Positions 1 through 10,380 of a DNA stretch of 64,000 nt are shown piece by piece. The notes under the pieces were generated by a model. It was not told the origin of the DNA, did not search any database, and worked only from the letters and a program-made list of their open reading frames with translations. The stretch comes from Cricetomys ansorgei (taxonomy: Eukaryota; Chordata; Mammalia; Rodentia; Nesomyidae): the NCBI GenBank assembly GCA_026225945.1, contig JAMJFZ010000818.1, positions 5,219,001 through 5,283,000 of the forward strand, written 5' to 3'. Position 1 is the stretch's first letter. Each line of letters starts with the position of its first letter. The translations under genes and the position numbers were made by a program.

Positions 1-284
1 TATGTGTACACCCGGGAAGATAGAGCTTGGTGATCCTCCTGAGGTTTGGAAGAACAATGATTGACAGTCAGCCCGACTAGAAGATGAACCTTCTTCCTAG
101 AGATGGCAATGGAAAGTCATGTCTTCAGTTATTAATTAATCTAGAGAAACAGCACTGATGTATATGAGGACACGCATGTCACAGGCAAGGACCATTGCTG
201 TATAACATAATCATTCCACTCCAATTTTGTATAAGGGATTACCTGGGCTCCACAGCCAAGGTAATAATTGAGCAGAACAATGAA

Positions 285-640
285 GAGAGAGTGTATTCAT
301 TTTCTGTTGCTGTGATACATTATCCCGATAAAAGGAACTTAAGGAAGGAAGGGTTGATTTTGGCTCACAGTTTGAGGGTGCACAGTCCATCATGGTGTGG
401 AGGCCTGTGGGCAGGAGCACAAGGCAGCTGCTCACATTGCATCCACAGTCAGGAAGCAGACAGAGATGGATGCTGGTGCTCAGCTGGTCCACGACCCCAG
501 CCCATGGGATGGTGCTGCCCACGTTCAGGGTGGGTCTTCCCACCTCAGTTCACCTACTCTAGATGATTCCTCACAGACACGCCCAGAGACAACAACTAAG
601 TGATTCTAGGTCCTGTCATGTTGACGTTATAGACTATCAC
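285..640 (-). repeat. Murid interspersed repeat (family with a 'gtcaacttgaca' 5' end), copy 1
   Basis: On the minus strand it carries marks shared by at least seven other stretches in the window. These are a tgtcaa-type start, a ctagag motif, a gggttaac-like motif, a 'gctgagcaccagcat' motif, 'cttcctgactgtgg', and a 3' end in ccttccttcctt with 'cagcaacagaaa'. I recognise the family as common in mouse and rat but do not assign its formal name. Confidence 0.75.
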
Positions 641-1623
641 AGGTAGCTGGGTCAATTGGTGATGGAGCTTTTTATATTTTCAAGTTGGAAGAGGGGAGGG
701 GAGTGTCATAGGGCCTCATCTAAGATTCCAGCCATCACGCCCTCTGTCTTTCCTCAGCTCCAAGGCATCTTGGGAGATGCTGGTTTATATAGGATGTTGA
801 AAGTTGGCTGAAAGGAGGACTCCGTAATGCAGCGTCCTTGAGGTCATCAGCCATGATGGGGTTGGATTTTGGAGTGATGCAGCTGCTTTGCATCACCCAT
901 GATCCTGCCAGTAACCCTTCACCCATGCGCCAAGGGAGCCCAATAAACTCACTGGTTCCCTGAGTTGGACTTGAGTAGAATCCTTACTTTGCTCTGTGGT
1001 TGGTGCACTATGTGGGGTGAACAGACCTTTATGTTTATTCCCTAAAAAACAGTGCAACGATCACTGATGAGTCAACTCAGTAAAGAACTTGTCCGCGCCA
1101 GACACCTCGTAGCTACGTCTCCCCTTGCAGGGGCTCCCTGGGGCCTGCAAAAGCTGCTATGGCCTTGGAAGACAGTTTATATAGATGCTTATTTTATTTT
1201 AATTTTTAAAAAGTGACAAAGCCGTACCTTGAATCACTAAGAACAAAGAAGTTGCTACTGTTACACGCGTGAAAGTATGACATTTATCAGACTCAATTTT
1301 CTGACTTGATTTAAAACATCGCAGCAGCAAATGTGTCGTATGCCTGCTACCTTTGTGCTGTGTTCTGAAAGCTGTCCCTGTCTGTAAAGAGTTGGAGGCC
1401 ATTGTCATAGCAACCCAATTGGTCCACCTCCTGGACCCCTATCCGTTGTCCTGTGGGGCTAATCTTGGCAGCTCTAAGGCCTACTTCTCGCTACAGCCCA
1501 CAAACCACCGTTGATTTTCTGAGTCGTGATAATGTGAGTATTCATTCACAGGAGGCCTGGCTGCACCCCCAAAGAGTTTAGGGCAACCTGGTGACTTAGC
1601 ACTGGGCTTCAAATCTCGCAGCT

Positions 1624-1717
1624 TCCCGCAAGGAGAGCGCCTGACAGGCGGGGCTGTTAAGAACAGGAAATGACATTGCTAGATTGAAATTTCAGCGGGT
1701 TCAAATCCCCGGCGGGA
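1624..1717 (+). other. tRNA-like or otherwise structured stretch
   Basis: Outer arms tcccgc (1624-1629) and gcggga (1712-1717) pair perfectly. Inside are two perfect 5-bp hairpins (1638-1650 and 1654-1666), the palindrome tgaaatttca (1685-1694) and a B-box-like ggttcaaatcc (1698-1708). The two hairpin loops are only 3 nt, which does not fit a working tRNA. A T run follows at 1729. It could be a degenerate tRNA-derived sequence or chance. Confidence 0.25.
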
Positions 1718-1728
1718 CAAAGCCTACC

Positions 1729-1752
1729 TTTTTTTTTTTTTTTTTTTTTTTT
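1729..1752 (+). repeat. Poly(T) run
   Basis: Twenty-four uninterrupted T residues. This could be the A-tail of a minus-strand retroposed fragment, but I do not recognise its body. Confidence 0.9.
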
Positions 1753-2139
1753 AAGATATGAAGAAGAAGAATTGTGCCCAATATCTGTTCTGAGGTACAT
1801 TTGACTTCTTTTCCAATTTATCTTAAGTTTTGAGACATTCTTAGAAATTCGCCTTTCATCAAAAACAAAACGGCCCAGCATGCTCATTTTCTCTTTCTCC
1901 ACCTGTTTTTTCTCTTCTGGGAGTTCTCGTGCTGCTCGCCGCAGCTCTGTGCAGGGCCTCTCTTGACTTTTCAGATCTCATTTATCTTCATAATATGTTG
2001 CGGGATGTCACAGAACCCGTTAGACCGCACCTCAAACTATTATTAAACTTCATCTAAATGTGGCTCGAAATGTTTGGTTTTGTTTATATAACCCCCTTCT
2101 GGAGATTTCTGTGGATTGTGAGATTATTCTTTATTTTTT

Positions 2140-2343
2140 TTATACTTTAATTTTTGTGCATGTGTGTGTACACATGCATGTGCACATACATGTGAGTAGG
2201 ACTTCTCACGCCATGCCATGCGTGTGGGGGTCAAAGGATAACCTGCAGGAATCATATCTATTTTGTGGGGTCCCAGGAATTGAACTCAGATTGTCAGGCT
2301 TGGGGGTAAGGACCTTTACCTGATTAGTCAACTTGCTGGCCCA
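2140..2343 (-). repeat. B3/B2-family SINE
   Basis: Read on the minus strand it has a 'gggccagcaagttgact' start, a degenerate A/B-box region ('tctgagttcaattcctggg') and a TG/CA-rich 3' end at 2155-2195, as in many B3 copies in this window. Confidence 0.65.
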
Positions 2344-2579
2344 GGTGACATTATTTTTAAGTCTCAGGGAAGACTGGACTTAGGTCAGAGGCTTTAGTCT
2401 CCTCCCCAGCTCACTCTAGCACATCCCCCAAGCCCAGCTCCTGGAATCCCCTCCCCAACTCTGTGCAGAACAAGAATGCCAAGCCATGCCCGTCTGGATG
2501 GACCTCTCTACAGGGGAGGGTAAGTGTTAAGTATCTGTAGGACAACAGAAGTCTGTGGGTCAGCCTGCATGAAACAGGG

Positions 2580-2698
2580 ACTGGGGCTGTAGCTGAGCTG
2601 GTACAGTGCTTACCTAGCATGTACAAAGCCCTGGGTCTGACTTCTGGCATTGTATAAACTGGCTGTGGTGATAATTCACTTATAATCCCAGCACCAGG

Positions 2699-2759
<61 letters not shown>

Positions 2760-2830
2760 AAGAGGATTGAGGCCGTCCTCAGCTACATAGAGTTCAAGGT
2801 TAGCCTGGGCTACTGTCTCACACACACAAA
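2580..2830 (+). repeat. ID-B1 composite SINE (B4 type) with a (GA)n expansion
   Basis: An ID-like half with 'ggggctgtagctgagctgg' and 'ccctgggtctgacttc' is followed by a B1 half ('taatcccagcacc' and 'agttcaaggttagcctggg'). A pure GA run of about 56 bp (2701-2756) sits inside the B1 half where 'gggaggcagag' is expected, so the microsatellite grew from the B1 sequence. Confidence 0.85.
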
Positions 2831-3019
2831 AGTAACATAGAGTCAGAAGGGCATGCTGGCCCAAGGGAGGAGGCTTCCATGACAGCAGGTTCTGGAAGCT
2901 CCATCAGAAGGTGGAGGAGCTGAGTTCTACTGGGCCATCAGCACTGCAGTAGTCCCCTCCCTCAAAAGTCTCCAGGTACATGTCATAATTCACTAGCTCA
3001 GAATCCCCCCGTTTAGACT

Positions 3020-4290
3020 ATACAATCCACTGATTTATAGCTGTCATCAAAACGGAAGCCCACCCCGACCACCAGTCACTCTCCACTCCCCTCAAACCTT
3101 CTGCAGCTGGGCCTAGCCCCCGGGTCTATAGATTCTTTTTGCACTGGACATTTCAGGTCACGAAACCATGTACCACGTGACATTTTGCATCTGACTTCTT
3201 TCACTTGATAACTTTTTTCAAGGTGCAGAGTAGAAGAACCCCACCTCTTTTGCTTTTGATTCTGTCTTTGTATGGACACGCCTCATCTCTTTACCCATTC
3301 ATCAGTTGATGGACAAGCGTGTTCTTGATACGTTTTTCCAGGAACACTCACGGACACCTGTTCTGGTAGACTTAGGTGTTCGACTTCCTCAGGTGCTGTG
3401 AAGGCTGATAGCGATTGTCAACTCGACAGGTTCTAGAGTCACCCACGAGACACCGAGGCACACTTGCGATGGCCTGTCTTGGTTAGATTAGCCTTCGTCC
3501 ATGCCTGTGAGGGTTTGGCTAGATTAGGTTGAGAGAGATGAGGAGACCCAGGCTAAAGGACGGTAGCAACATTCCCTGGGCCAGGTTCTTGGACTGCGTA
3601 AAAGGAGGACGTGAGCTGAGAACCGGCATCCATCACTCTCTGAACCCTGTGTGCATCTGCCTTGTGCTCCCTCGCCATACCTTCCCTGCCATGGCGACTG
3701 TGGCCGGGACTGAGAGCTGCAGCAAACCCTTCCCTTAAAGTCACAAGACAAAGAACTGCCACAGGTATACGCCTAAGAGTGGGTTAGCTAGCTGTGTTAG
3801 GTAGTGAGCTTGTGTTTAAGATTTTGCAGAACGCCACCTGCTGACCAATGCATAAAGCTCCGATGTTTTCACATTCCTGCAAACACTGGCTATGTTGTGT
3901 TTTTTTATTTCAGCCTTCTTAGGGGTATGAAGCAGCATCTCCTTATGACTTGGATTTGCATTTCCTTCCTGGCTAATGATGCTGAGCCCCTTCCTGTGTG
4001 CCTATTAGCCATTTGTCTCTGACTCTGGAGAACTGTCAGTGGAGGCATTCGCTCCATTTTTAATAGGATCATTTGCCTTTTCGTTGTGAAGTAAGAGGTC
4101 TCGGATATTTATATCCAAACCCTTGTCATTCATAGCACTTGGGATTTTCTTCCAGTTGGGCTTTCTCATTTCCCATATGATATTTCCTATATTCATATTT
4201 GAAGCCCTGGTGCTTTAATTTTGATGAAGCCTGATTTATCTAATTTTTTGTTGTTGTTGTTGCTATTTGTGCTTTTGGTTTCTGCAATCA
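3020..4290 (-). repeat. Old L1 (L1M-type) 3' region, split by a younger repeat
   Basis: The plus-strand text follows, with many changes, the widespread mammalian L1M antisense sequence. Marks are 'tctgacttctttcact', 'cccattcatcagttgatgga', 'tggatttgcatttcctt', 'gctaatgatgctgag' and 'taattttgatgaagcctgatt'. The element is therefore on the minus strand. It is interrupted at about 3400-3770 by a murid repeat and resumes with 'tatacgcctaagagtgg'. Confidence 0.85.
3400..3772 (+). repeat. Murid interspersed repeat, copy 2, inserted in the L1M
   Basis: It starts near 'gattgtcaactcgacaggttctagag', passes 'aaaaggaggacgtgagctgag' and ends 'cttcccttaaagtcacaagac'. It lies between two parts of one L1M element, so it is younger than that element. 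Confidence 0.75.
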
Positions 4291-4552
4291 GACTTGTACA
4301 TTAGTTTCTCTTCTGGGAGCATAGAGTGCATACCAGAACTCCAGACAGACACAGGCACAGGCTGTGGGATCATCTGTTTCCTATACAGCCTAGGCAGACA
4401 CAGGTGGATCTCTGTGGTAGGTGCTTTTGGTCCCCCGTAGAAGAACACTGTCTCCACACAGGCCTTTTGGTTCTGCCCCCTCAGCATCCATGGACTCAGG
4501 CTGGCCCTCCTGTCTCTGCATGGGCACCGAGGTCCAGGTCTTTAAGAGACCA

Positions 4553-5100
4553 GTGAGAAGCTGAGGAGATGGTTCAGTCAGTAAAGTGCTTACCTAACTC
4601 TCGTGAGGACCTCAGCTTGACTTTGATTCTGAATATCCTGTTTTGTTTTGTTTTAGCAGAGGGCTGGAGACATGGCTCAGAAGTTAAAAGTACTGGCTGC
4701 TCTTCTAGAGGACTCAGGTTCAGTTCCTAGCACCCACATAGCAGTTTGCAACTGCCTATGACTACAGTCCCAGGGGATCTGATGCCCTCTTCTGGACTTG
4801 GCAGGTACCAGACACACAAGATGTACATGCTGGCAAAACACCTATATATACGAGAAAAAGAAATAAAAAACAAGCTGGATGTTATGGCACTCAATTGTAA
4901 TCCCAACCCTGGGGAAGCTGAGGCAGAAGGAGTCTCTAGATCACTGGTCAGCCAGTCCAGCGCAGTTGACAAACTCATTTCAATTGAGAGACCTTGTGTC
5001 AAAGGAGGTCGATCTCTGGCCTTAACCATGTGCATACACACATGGTGCACACACACATGTGCACCTGCACCTCTGCATATGGACATGCACACATGAACAA
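4553..5100 (+). repeat. B3-family SINE split by a B2
   Basis: The 5' part (4553-4650, 'gctgaggagatggttcagtc') and the 3' part (4866-5100, ending in CA-rich text 5030-5100) are the two pieces of one B3-like element. A B2 lies between them. Confidence 0.7.
4657..4862 (+). repeat. B2 SINE inserted in a B3
   Basis: Typical B2 text: 'gggctggagacatggctcag', 'ctggctgctcttctagagga', 'ggttcagttcctagcaccca', 'gatctgatgccctcttctgg', and an A-rich end. The Pol III A and B boxes can be made out. Confidence 0.88.
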
Positions 5101-5814
5101 ACACCTAGGGGAGATCCACAGCGGTTATTCCAGCACAGCTCTTGCTGCTATGGGAAATTCTCCTGCTTTTCTTGTGTGTCCATTGATGAGTTTAAAACTT
5201 CCCCAAATACTTTTAATCCGTGACTTTCTGGTTTTCTATCCAAAGTCTTGTTTCTTCTAAGAAATATTTTATTGGCCTACCTATCACTGGATTTGAAAGT
5301 ATCCTTTAAAAATGTCTCCAGCTCCCTCCCTTGTCAGAGAGCTGCGCGAGATGAAAGAGTTCTAAAGCAGCCACGCGAGTCTGCATCTTTTCTGGCTGAT
5401 AAAACGAAAGCTACAGTTGAAGAGAGGCCTGACTGGTCTTGGCAAACCCCTGTCTACATCAGGGTCCCCACAGATGTATGCTGCGCACCACAATGGTGAC
5501 TCTTCAGGGACACCCACTGGGGAGTTGCTGGGTTCCCTCACACATGCTGGGCGACCAGAGCGCTCCTTCCGACTGGGATGTGGCTCTCCCAGGAGAGTGT
5601 TTGCTCCGGGTCTCATCTCCAGCACTGCAAGGACCGAGCATGATGGGCATACGCCTGTAACCCTAGTACTTGTGACTAGTCCCATGGTATACCAGAGCCT
5701 CAATCCTTGAAGGACCCCACAGAAGACAGCTACCAACATAGGAGCCACACCTCAGATCCGAATGAACGAGACATCAACCGTCACTGTGCTGAGTCTTTTG
5801 TGTGAGGGGGCATG

Positions 5815-6290
5815 TGTTACTGTAGCCAGACACTTGAACGGACGATCTACATTCATACATTCATCCGTGAGGAGCAGGGCCTGGATGCCTGGTATATCAG
5901 AGACATATCATGGGAAATTTCTGCACCTAGGAGTCAAGAGCCTGGGCACAGCTGTGAAGGATTATCTGGAGTAGGTGGTTAGTCTCCGGCCATGTCTATG
6001 GGGGATTTTCTTGACTGGGTTAACTAAGATGGGACGAACCACTCAGGAGGCAGCCTCATTCTCTGTCCTGGGGTTTATAAAGGAGGAAGTGAGCTGAGCA
6101 CCAGCATTCATTGCTCTCTGCTTCCTGACTGTGGGTGCCATGTGACCAGCCACCTCCTGCTCCTGCTGCCACGCCTCCCAGACCACGCCCTCAAACTGTG
6201 AAGCAAAATACACCTTCCTCCTTTAAGTTGCTTTTGTCAAGTGTTTTTTTTTTTTTTTATCATAGAGACAGGAAGAAACAAAACAAAACA
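5815..6290 (+). repeat. Murid interspersed repeat, copy 3
   Basis: It shares 'ttcttgactgggttaactaa', 'gtgagctgagcaccagcatt', 'gcttcctgactgtggg' and 'cttcctcctttaagttgctt' with the other copies, and ends in a T run and 'agagacaggaagaaac'. It lies within 200 bp of the donor site of the 238-nt Sdk1 exon. Confidence 0.75.
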
Positions 6291-6481
6291 CTAAGACCAT
6301 CTGGACAGAAGCTCCGCTTAATATCAAAGCCCGTCTGGGGTTAGGAACGCACCAACTCAGACACAGGTGAAAGAGGGAGACTCTACTGCCCAGGGTTGTG
6401 GAAATCCAGGGCCACCGAACCCCGTCTCTACCGAGACACAGAGAGGCCCTTGCCTCCGCGCCTGCGTCACCTCCCTCTCAC

Positions 6482-6719
6482 CTGACTCCCGAGTGCGACC
6501 CCGCACCAGCTCACTCCAGGGTCCGGCCCCAATCGCGTTGAAGGCCTGCATCCGCAGCTCATATTCGGTCCACTCCTCCAGCTCCTCGATGGTCAGCTCC
6601 CTCTCCAGCCGGTCGTTGACGACTTGGGCCAGCGCTGAGGACGGTTGGTCTGAACGCCAGTACTTCACCCTGTAGCCCACAGACTCGGGGTTCCCATTGT
6701 ACTGGGAATCGGGCAGGGG
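6482..6719 (-). CDS. Sdk1: Sdk1 internal exon: remainder of the fourth FN3 domain in the window
   Basis: This is the longest exon here: 238 nt, 79 codons plus one base of a Val codon. The acceptor is gtcgcccattgccag and the donor TCAG|gtgaga (phase 1). It starts [16 protein letters not shown], the B-C loop and C strand. It continues [12 protein letters not shown] and [17 protein letters not shown]. Then come [20 protein letters not shown], strands F and G, and it ends G-R-T-R-E-S. The [10 protein letters not shown] segment is the Tyr-corner. The Q-P-S-S-A-L-A-Q loop matches Sdk1 as I recall it and differs from Sdk2 (GHGKTLSHV). The next exon, which should begin V-P-S-A-A-P, lies outside the window. 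Confidence 0.95.
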
Positions 6720-7654
6720 CTGGCAATGGGCGACAGGCTGGCATGAGCGGGCACCTCAAAACGGTCACCTTTGGAGGGCTTCAGGAGTAAACCCATACTA
6801 CGGGGCCAACTCCACGGACAGCGTCCTCTTAGGTGAATTTCCCTGGAATTTCCTAGAGTGTGTGCGTGTGCACACGTGTGGGTTGTATGCATGTGTGTGT
6901 GTTTATATCCATGTGTTTGTGGAGCCCAGAGATGGATGCTGAGTGTCGCCCTCTATCTCCCTTCACTGTGTTTTCTGAGACAGAGTCTCTCCCTGAGCCT
7001 GGAGCTCACTGACTTGGTGAGATTAGCTGGCCAGCGAGCTCTAGCATCCCGCTATTCCTCAGTGCTGGGATAACAGGTGTGCACCCTCCTGCCTGGCTCT
7101 TTACATGGGCTCTGGGGATCCGAACTCAGGTCCTCATGCTTCTGCAGCAGACACTTTACATACTGAGCCACATCTCCCGGGGCCTCATCCCTACAACTGC
7201 CTGGTCTACCCTCCCCGAAACTTTTCTTCTGTTAAGTCAATAAAACTTCTTTTAGTAACTTTGGCCAGAAATAATTCCCTTTAATATAGCTTGGTTTAGT
7301 TTTGAGGGAGAAATGTTCTGATTAAACACTGGAATGGCTCTCTTACAAATACTGAGTATTGGTTCTATGTTGACCAAGCTTAAGGACTTACAGATCCCGC
7401 ACTTAGCAACCTCTGTGTTCTTCCCACAAAGAGCACCCTGAGTTTCAAGAAGAGAGCAAGCGATGCTACCAATTAATAAGAAATCCAGGGCTGCTTGGAA
7501 TTGCTATATTGGTGCAATGTAATACTTTGTGGTCTAACAGAGGGATTAGCTTTGATGAGGGAAACAGCCTGAGTGTGGTACTGTTAAACTCTGCTTCCCC
7601 TGGGCAAGCCTGAAGGCACAGCTGGTGGCTTCCACCCCAGAGCCCCCAACTCAC
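6720..7654 (-). other. 935-bp Sdk1 intron
   Basis: The smallest complete intron here. Its centre is a minus-strand B3 SINE (about 6855-7188). The rest, 6720-6855 and 7190-7654, has no feature I recognise beyond the splice sites. Confidence 0.85.
6855..7188 (-). repeat. B3-family SINE
   Basis: Plus-strand text shows the reverse complement: a TG-rich 3' end, 'ctccctgagcctggagctca', 'gtgctgggataacagg', 'gggctctggggatccgaact', and 'tgagccacatctccc' at the 5' end. Confidence 0.8.
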
Positions 7655-7805
7655 CACCCAGCGTAGCCGCAGGCTGGTCTCGCTGGCTGTTCGGACAGTG
7701 ATGCTGGTTGGAGCCACATCCGGTGGGGCCTGCAGGGTCTGGATGACCCGGGAGGACTGGCTGAAGGGGCTGGGACCCACGATGTTCACTTGCCTCATTC
7801 GGAAC
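7655..7805 (-). CDS. Sdk1: Sdk1 internal exon: end of the third and start of the fourth FN3 domain in the window
   Basis: The exon has 151 nt: one base completes Arg, then 50 codons, ending in phase 0. The acceptor is ggcttcacctccag and the donor GTG|gtgagt. It begins [15 protein letters not shown], the F and G strands of the preceding domain, then I-Q-T-L-Q as linker. It continues [25 protein letters not shown], strands A and B of the next domain with its core Trp. The exon therefore crosses a domain border instead of ending at it, unlike the earlier exons in the window. [10 protein letters not shown] is shared by Sdk1 and Sdk2; G-P-S-P-F-S and V-A-P-T-S favour Sdk1. Confidence 0.94.
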
Positions 7806-7964
7806 CTGGAGGTGAAGCCATGGACCAGTGTGGTGTTACGCCAAAGCGAAAGGCGACAGAACAGAGCAAGGCCTCCTTGGGTGCTTTCCTGTACCACAAA
7901 GGCCACCACCCAGGGGCACCTCCCTGCCCAGGTGAAGGACATAGTAGGGCCTCTGTGATGTCAG

Positions 7965-8222
7965 TTGTCAATTTGACAGAATCTAGGATTCTCTGGAAGA
8001 CAAGTCTCAGGCCTGCCTGAAGGGAGTATCTTGAGTACCTGGAGAAAGAGAGCCTCTGCATGCATTCCCCGCTCTCTGCCCCCTGACAGTGGTTAGCATG
8101 TGAACAGCTGCCTCAGTCTCCTGCTGGATTAGCTTCCCCACCACCACGGCCTGCACCCTTAAACCCTTCCTTCCTTAAGACGCTTTTCTCAGGGTATTTT
8201 ATAACAACGATAGGAAAACAAG
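7965..8222 (+). repeat. Murid interspersed repeat, copy 4
   Basis: It begins 'gtcaatttgacagaatctag' and ends near 'cttccttccttaagacgctt' and 'ataacaacgataggaaaac'. It is shorter than other copies because the middle is missing. Confidence 0.75.
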
Positions 8223-8544
8223 GAGCTCCTTCTCTTAAAAAACCTTCAGAGAATGGTCTCATGCAACTCAGTAAGATTTAGTTCTTAGCAGATTTAGCAG
8301 ATTCGATAGAGACGATGGGTGGAAACTTAAGTGGTCAGTTGCCATTGGCTGACTCAAGTTTAGGGTAGCCTTAGGGGATTGAGGTCATTCGACAGAACCA
8401 AATGTCACAATGCTGCCACCAAACACAGTTTTGAAAGTCCAATGTTCTGAGTGGCCAAGGGCATTGCAATAGTCCATACCTATCCTGGCATACAGCACAG
8501 TGCAAGGTGCATGTGAAGCCTTCAGTCAATTAGACCTATTTCTA

Positions 8545-8925
8545 CTTCCTTATCAAGTAAGGGCCTTGAGTGTGCTAAACAAAAGTACTCTATGTCTGAG
8601 CCACACCCCCAGCCCCTCACTAGGGGATTCTAGGCAGGTGCCCTACCACTGAGCCACACCCCAGCCCCTCACTGGGGGATTCTAGGCAGGTGCCCTACCA
8701 CTGAGCCACACCCCAGCCCCTCACTGGGGGATCCTAGGCAGGGGCTCTACCACTGAGCCACACCCCAGCCCCTCACTGGGGGATTCTAGGCAGGTGCTCT
8801 ACCACTGAGCCACACCCCAGCCCCTCACTGGGGTTCTAGGCAGGTGTTCTACTGCTGAGCCACACCCAAGCCCCTCACTGGGGGGTTCTAGGCAGGTGTT
8901 CTACTGTTGAGCCATGCTCCCAACT
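8545..8925 (-). repeat. ID-derived 52-bp tandem array, array 1 (about 6 units)
   Basis: Boundaries marked by 'agcca' fall at 8599, 8652, 8704, 8756, 8808, 8858 and 8910: steps of 53, 52, 52, 52, 50 and 52. On the minus strand each unit reads gggctggggtgtggctcag, then tagagcacctgcctagaat, then cccccagtga. The left end (8545-8595) resembles the 3' half of an ID element. A B1 on the same strand abuts the right end. Confidence 0.9.
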
Positions 8926-9085
8926 TTCTTTTAACTTTTAAGATAGAGACTTGATGTACTACCTGGCCTGAACTCTGACTTACTCTATAGCCCAGGAAGG
9001 CCTTGAAATTGCAGTCCTTCTGCCTCAGTCTTTTCAGCAGCTGGTATGAGAAGCCTGTACCACCACACCTAGTGTGTCTTCTTTC
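8926..9085 (-). repeat. B1 SINE next to array 1
   Basis: Reverse complement of B1: 'ctatagcccaggaaggcctt', 'ctgcctcagtcttttcagc', 'gtaccaccacacctagtgtg'. Read on the minus strand, the B1 comes first and the ID array follows its A-rich end. Confidence 0.8.
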
Positions 9086-9179
9086 TCTATAATTATTTGA
9101 ACTGAATTTACATATAATGAAATCCCTAAGCAAGGGTACATCCTGCTTGTTTCAGAGGTCTCCTAAAGTAATGTAGATT

Positions 9180-9840
9180 TAAGACATTTCTTTCTAACCA
9201 CAGCTTCTGATCTTTGAGATAATTATACAGCCGCATGTAAATTCCCCACATCAAGTCTCAAATCCTAGTGGCTCATTGAAGCAACATGTTTTTCCCCCAA
9301 GGACTGAGCATATTGTATCTTGATTCATCTGCTATAAGGTTGGGAAGAGTGTTCAAATGAACAGATTAAAAAAAAAATCTCTCTGATTAGGCTTTAAAAA
9401 AAATTCCAGCTTTGGTATTGTACCGAATAAATGCTCTTCATGAAGAGGTAATTTCACCTTTCACTCATTGAATTACTCATTCTTACTCCCTCATTCCCCC
9501 GATTACACAGAATGTATCCATCCTGGCAGAACAATGACATTATCAAACTCAACATCTGGTGATAACTGGAAATTTCATCTCTCGCGCTGATGTTACGGGA
9601 ACAGATAGCATCGCTAACAGCTCATGATCACACTACCCTTTGCGAAGGCCGGGGATTTACTGCCAGGGTAAGTGGCAGGATCCAGAAGCAAAAGGTTAAA
9701 TGCCATGTTAAGCACTTGATTAGTCAAAAGAGCAACTCCGGGGTCTTGGAAGGAGACGTCAGAACAGGGCGCCTGGGACATCTGCTTTGTTAAGAGTCTG
9801 CATCCTGCCGTTCCTGGTTATCTAATGACTGCAATAGAGA
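9180..9840. other. Repeat-free AT-rich stretch, possible conserved non-coding element
   Basis: No SINE, L1 or simple repeat is recognised over about 650 bp. It contains ATTA/TAAT-type motifs (gattagg, gaattactc, tgattagtc) and gataa motifs. A cis-regulatory role is only a guess; conservation was not tested. Confidence 0.25.
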
Positions 9841-9964
9841 GTCCTTTCTACAGTGTGCTTTGATTGGGTACTTGTGGCCAGTCTAACATCCAACCATGCT
9901 CTGCATTGGAACGATACTCAAACTGTGTATCTTGCTTAAGGTGTGATGTACTGTCATTGCAATT

Positions 9965-10298
9965 TATAAGATTCCCTGTGCATGTGTTGTGTGTGCGTGT
10001 GTTGCATATGTGTGTGTGCCTGTGTGTTCTGATGCACCAACACGGGTGCACATGTGGAATCCAGAGGTTGACATACCGTGTCTTTCTCCATTATTCTCTG
10101 ACTTACTTTTTGAGACAGTCTCTCATTGAATCTGAATCTAACCACTTCAGCTACATTGGCTGGCTAGCAAGCTCCAGTGCTGGGATTAAAGGCATGTGCC
10201 ACAGTCTCCAGGCAGGTTTAATGGGGTGCTGGGAATCCAATCTCAGGCCTTCATGCTTGTAGAACAAGTGCTTACCAGCTGAGCCAGCCCTCTATAGG
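9965..10298 (-). repeat. B3-family SINE
   Basis: Reverse-complement B3 text: a TG-rich end at 9975-10025, 'tgagacagtctctcattgaa', 'gtgctgggattaaaggcatg', 'gctgggaatccaatctcagg', and 'cagctgagccagccctct'. It ends about 80 bp from the donor of the 110-nt exon. Confidence 0.8.
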
Positions 10299-10380
10299 GG
10301 ATTCTGATTTCCATACGACATCTGGTTTCTCATACCACAACCATGTCCAGCTGCAGCCGCTTCCCACCTGCAGTTCTCAC

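Larger units (their letters stand above)
1..6481 (-). other. Intron after the last exon in the window (partial)
   Basis: No exon is seen. It holds, in order, an inverted murid repeat (285-640), a tRNA-like structured stretch (1624-1717), a T run, a B3-like SINE, an ID-B1 SINE with a long GA run, an old L1M split by a murid repeat, a B3 split by a B2, and another murid repeat. Nothing is recognised in about 640-1620, 1755-2140, 2345-2575 and 5105-5815. Confidence 0.75.
7806..10380 (-). other. 2.6-kb Sdk1 intron
   Basis: It holds a murid repeat (7965-8222), a 52-bp ID-derived array with an adjoining B1 (8545-9085), a unique AT-rich stretch (9180-9840) and a B3 (9965-10298). Nothing is recognised in 8225-8540. 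Confidence 0.8.

Noticed and set aside
8545..8925. CRISPR-like pattern of regular repeats, also at 18490, 29880 and 53740
   Set aside because: The 52-bp units are directly adjacent with no unique spacers, the host is a rodent, and the units derive from an ID SINE.
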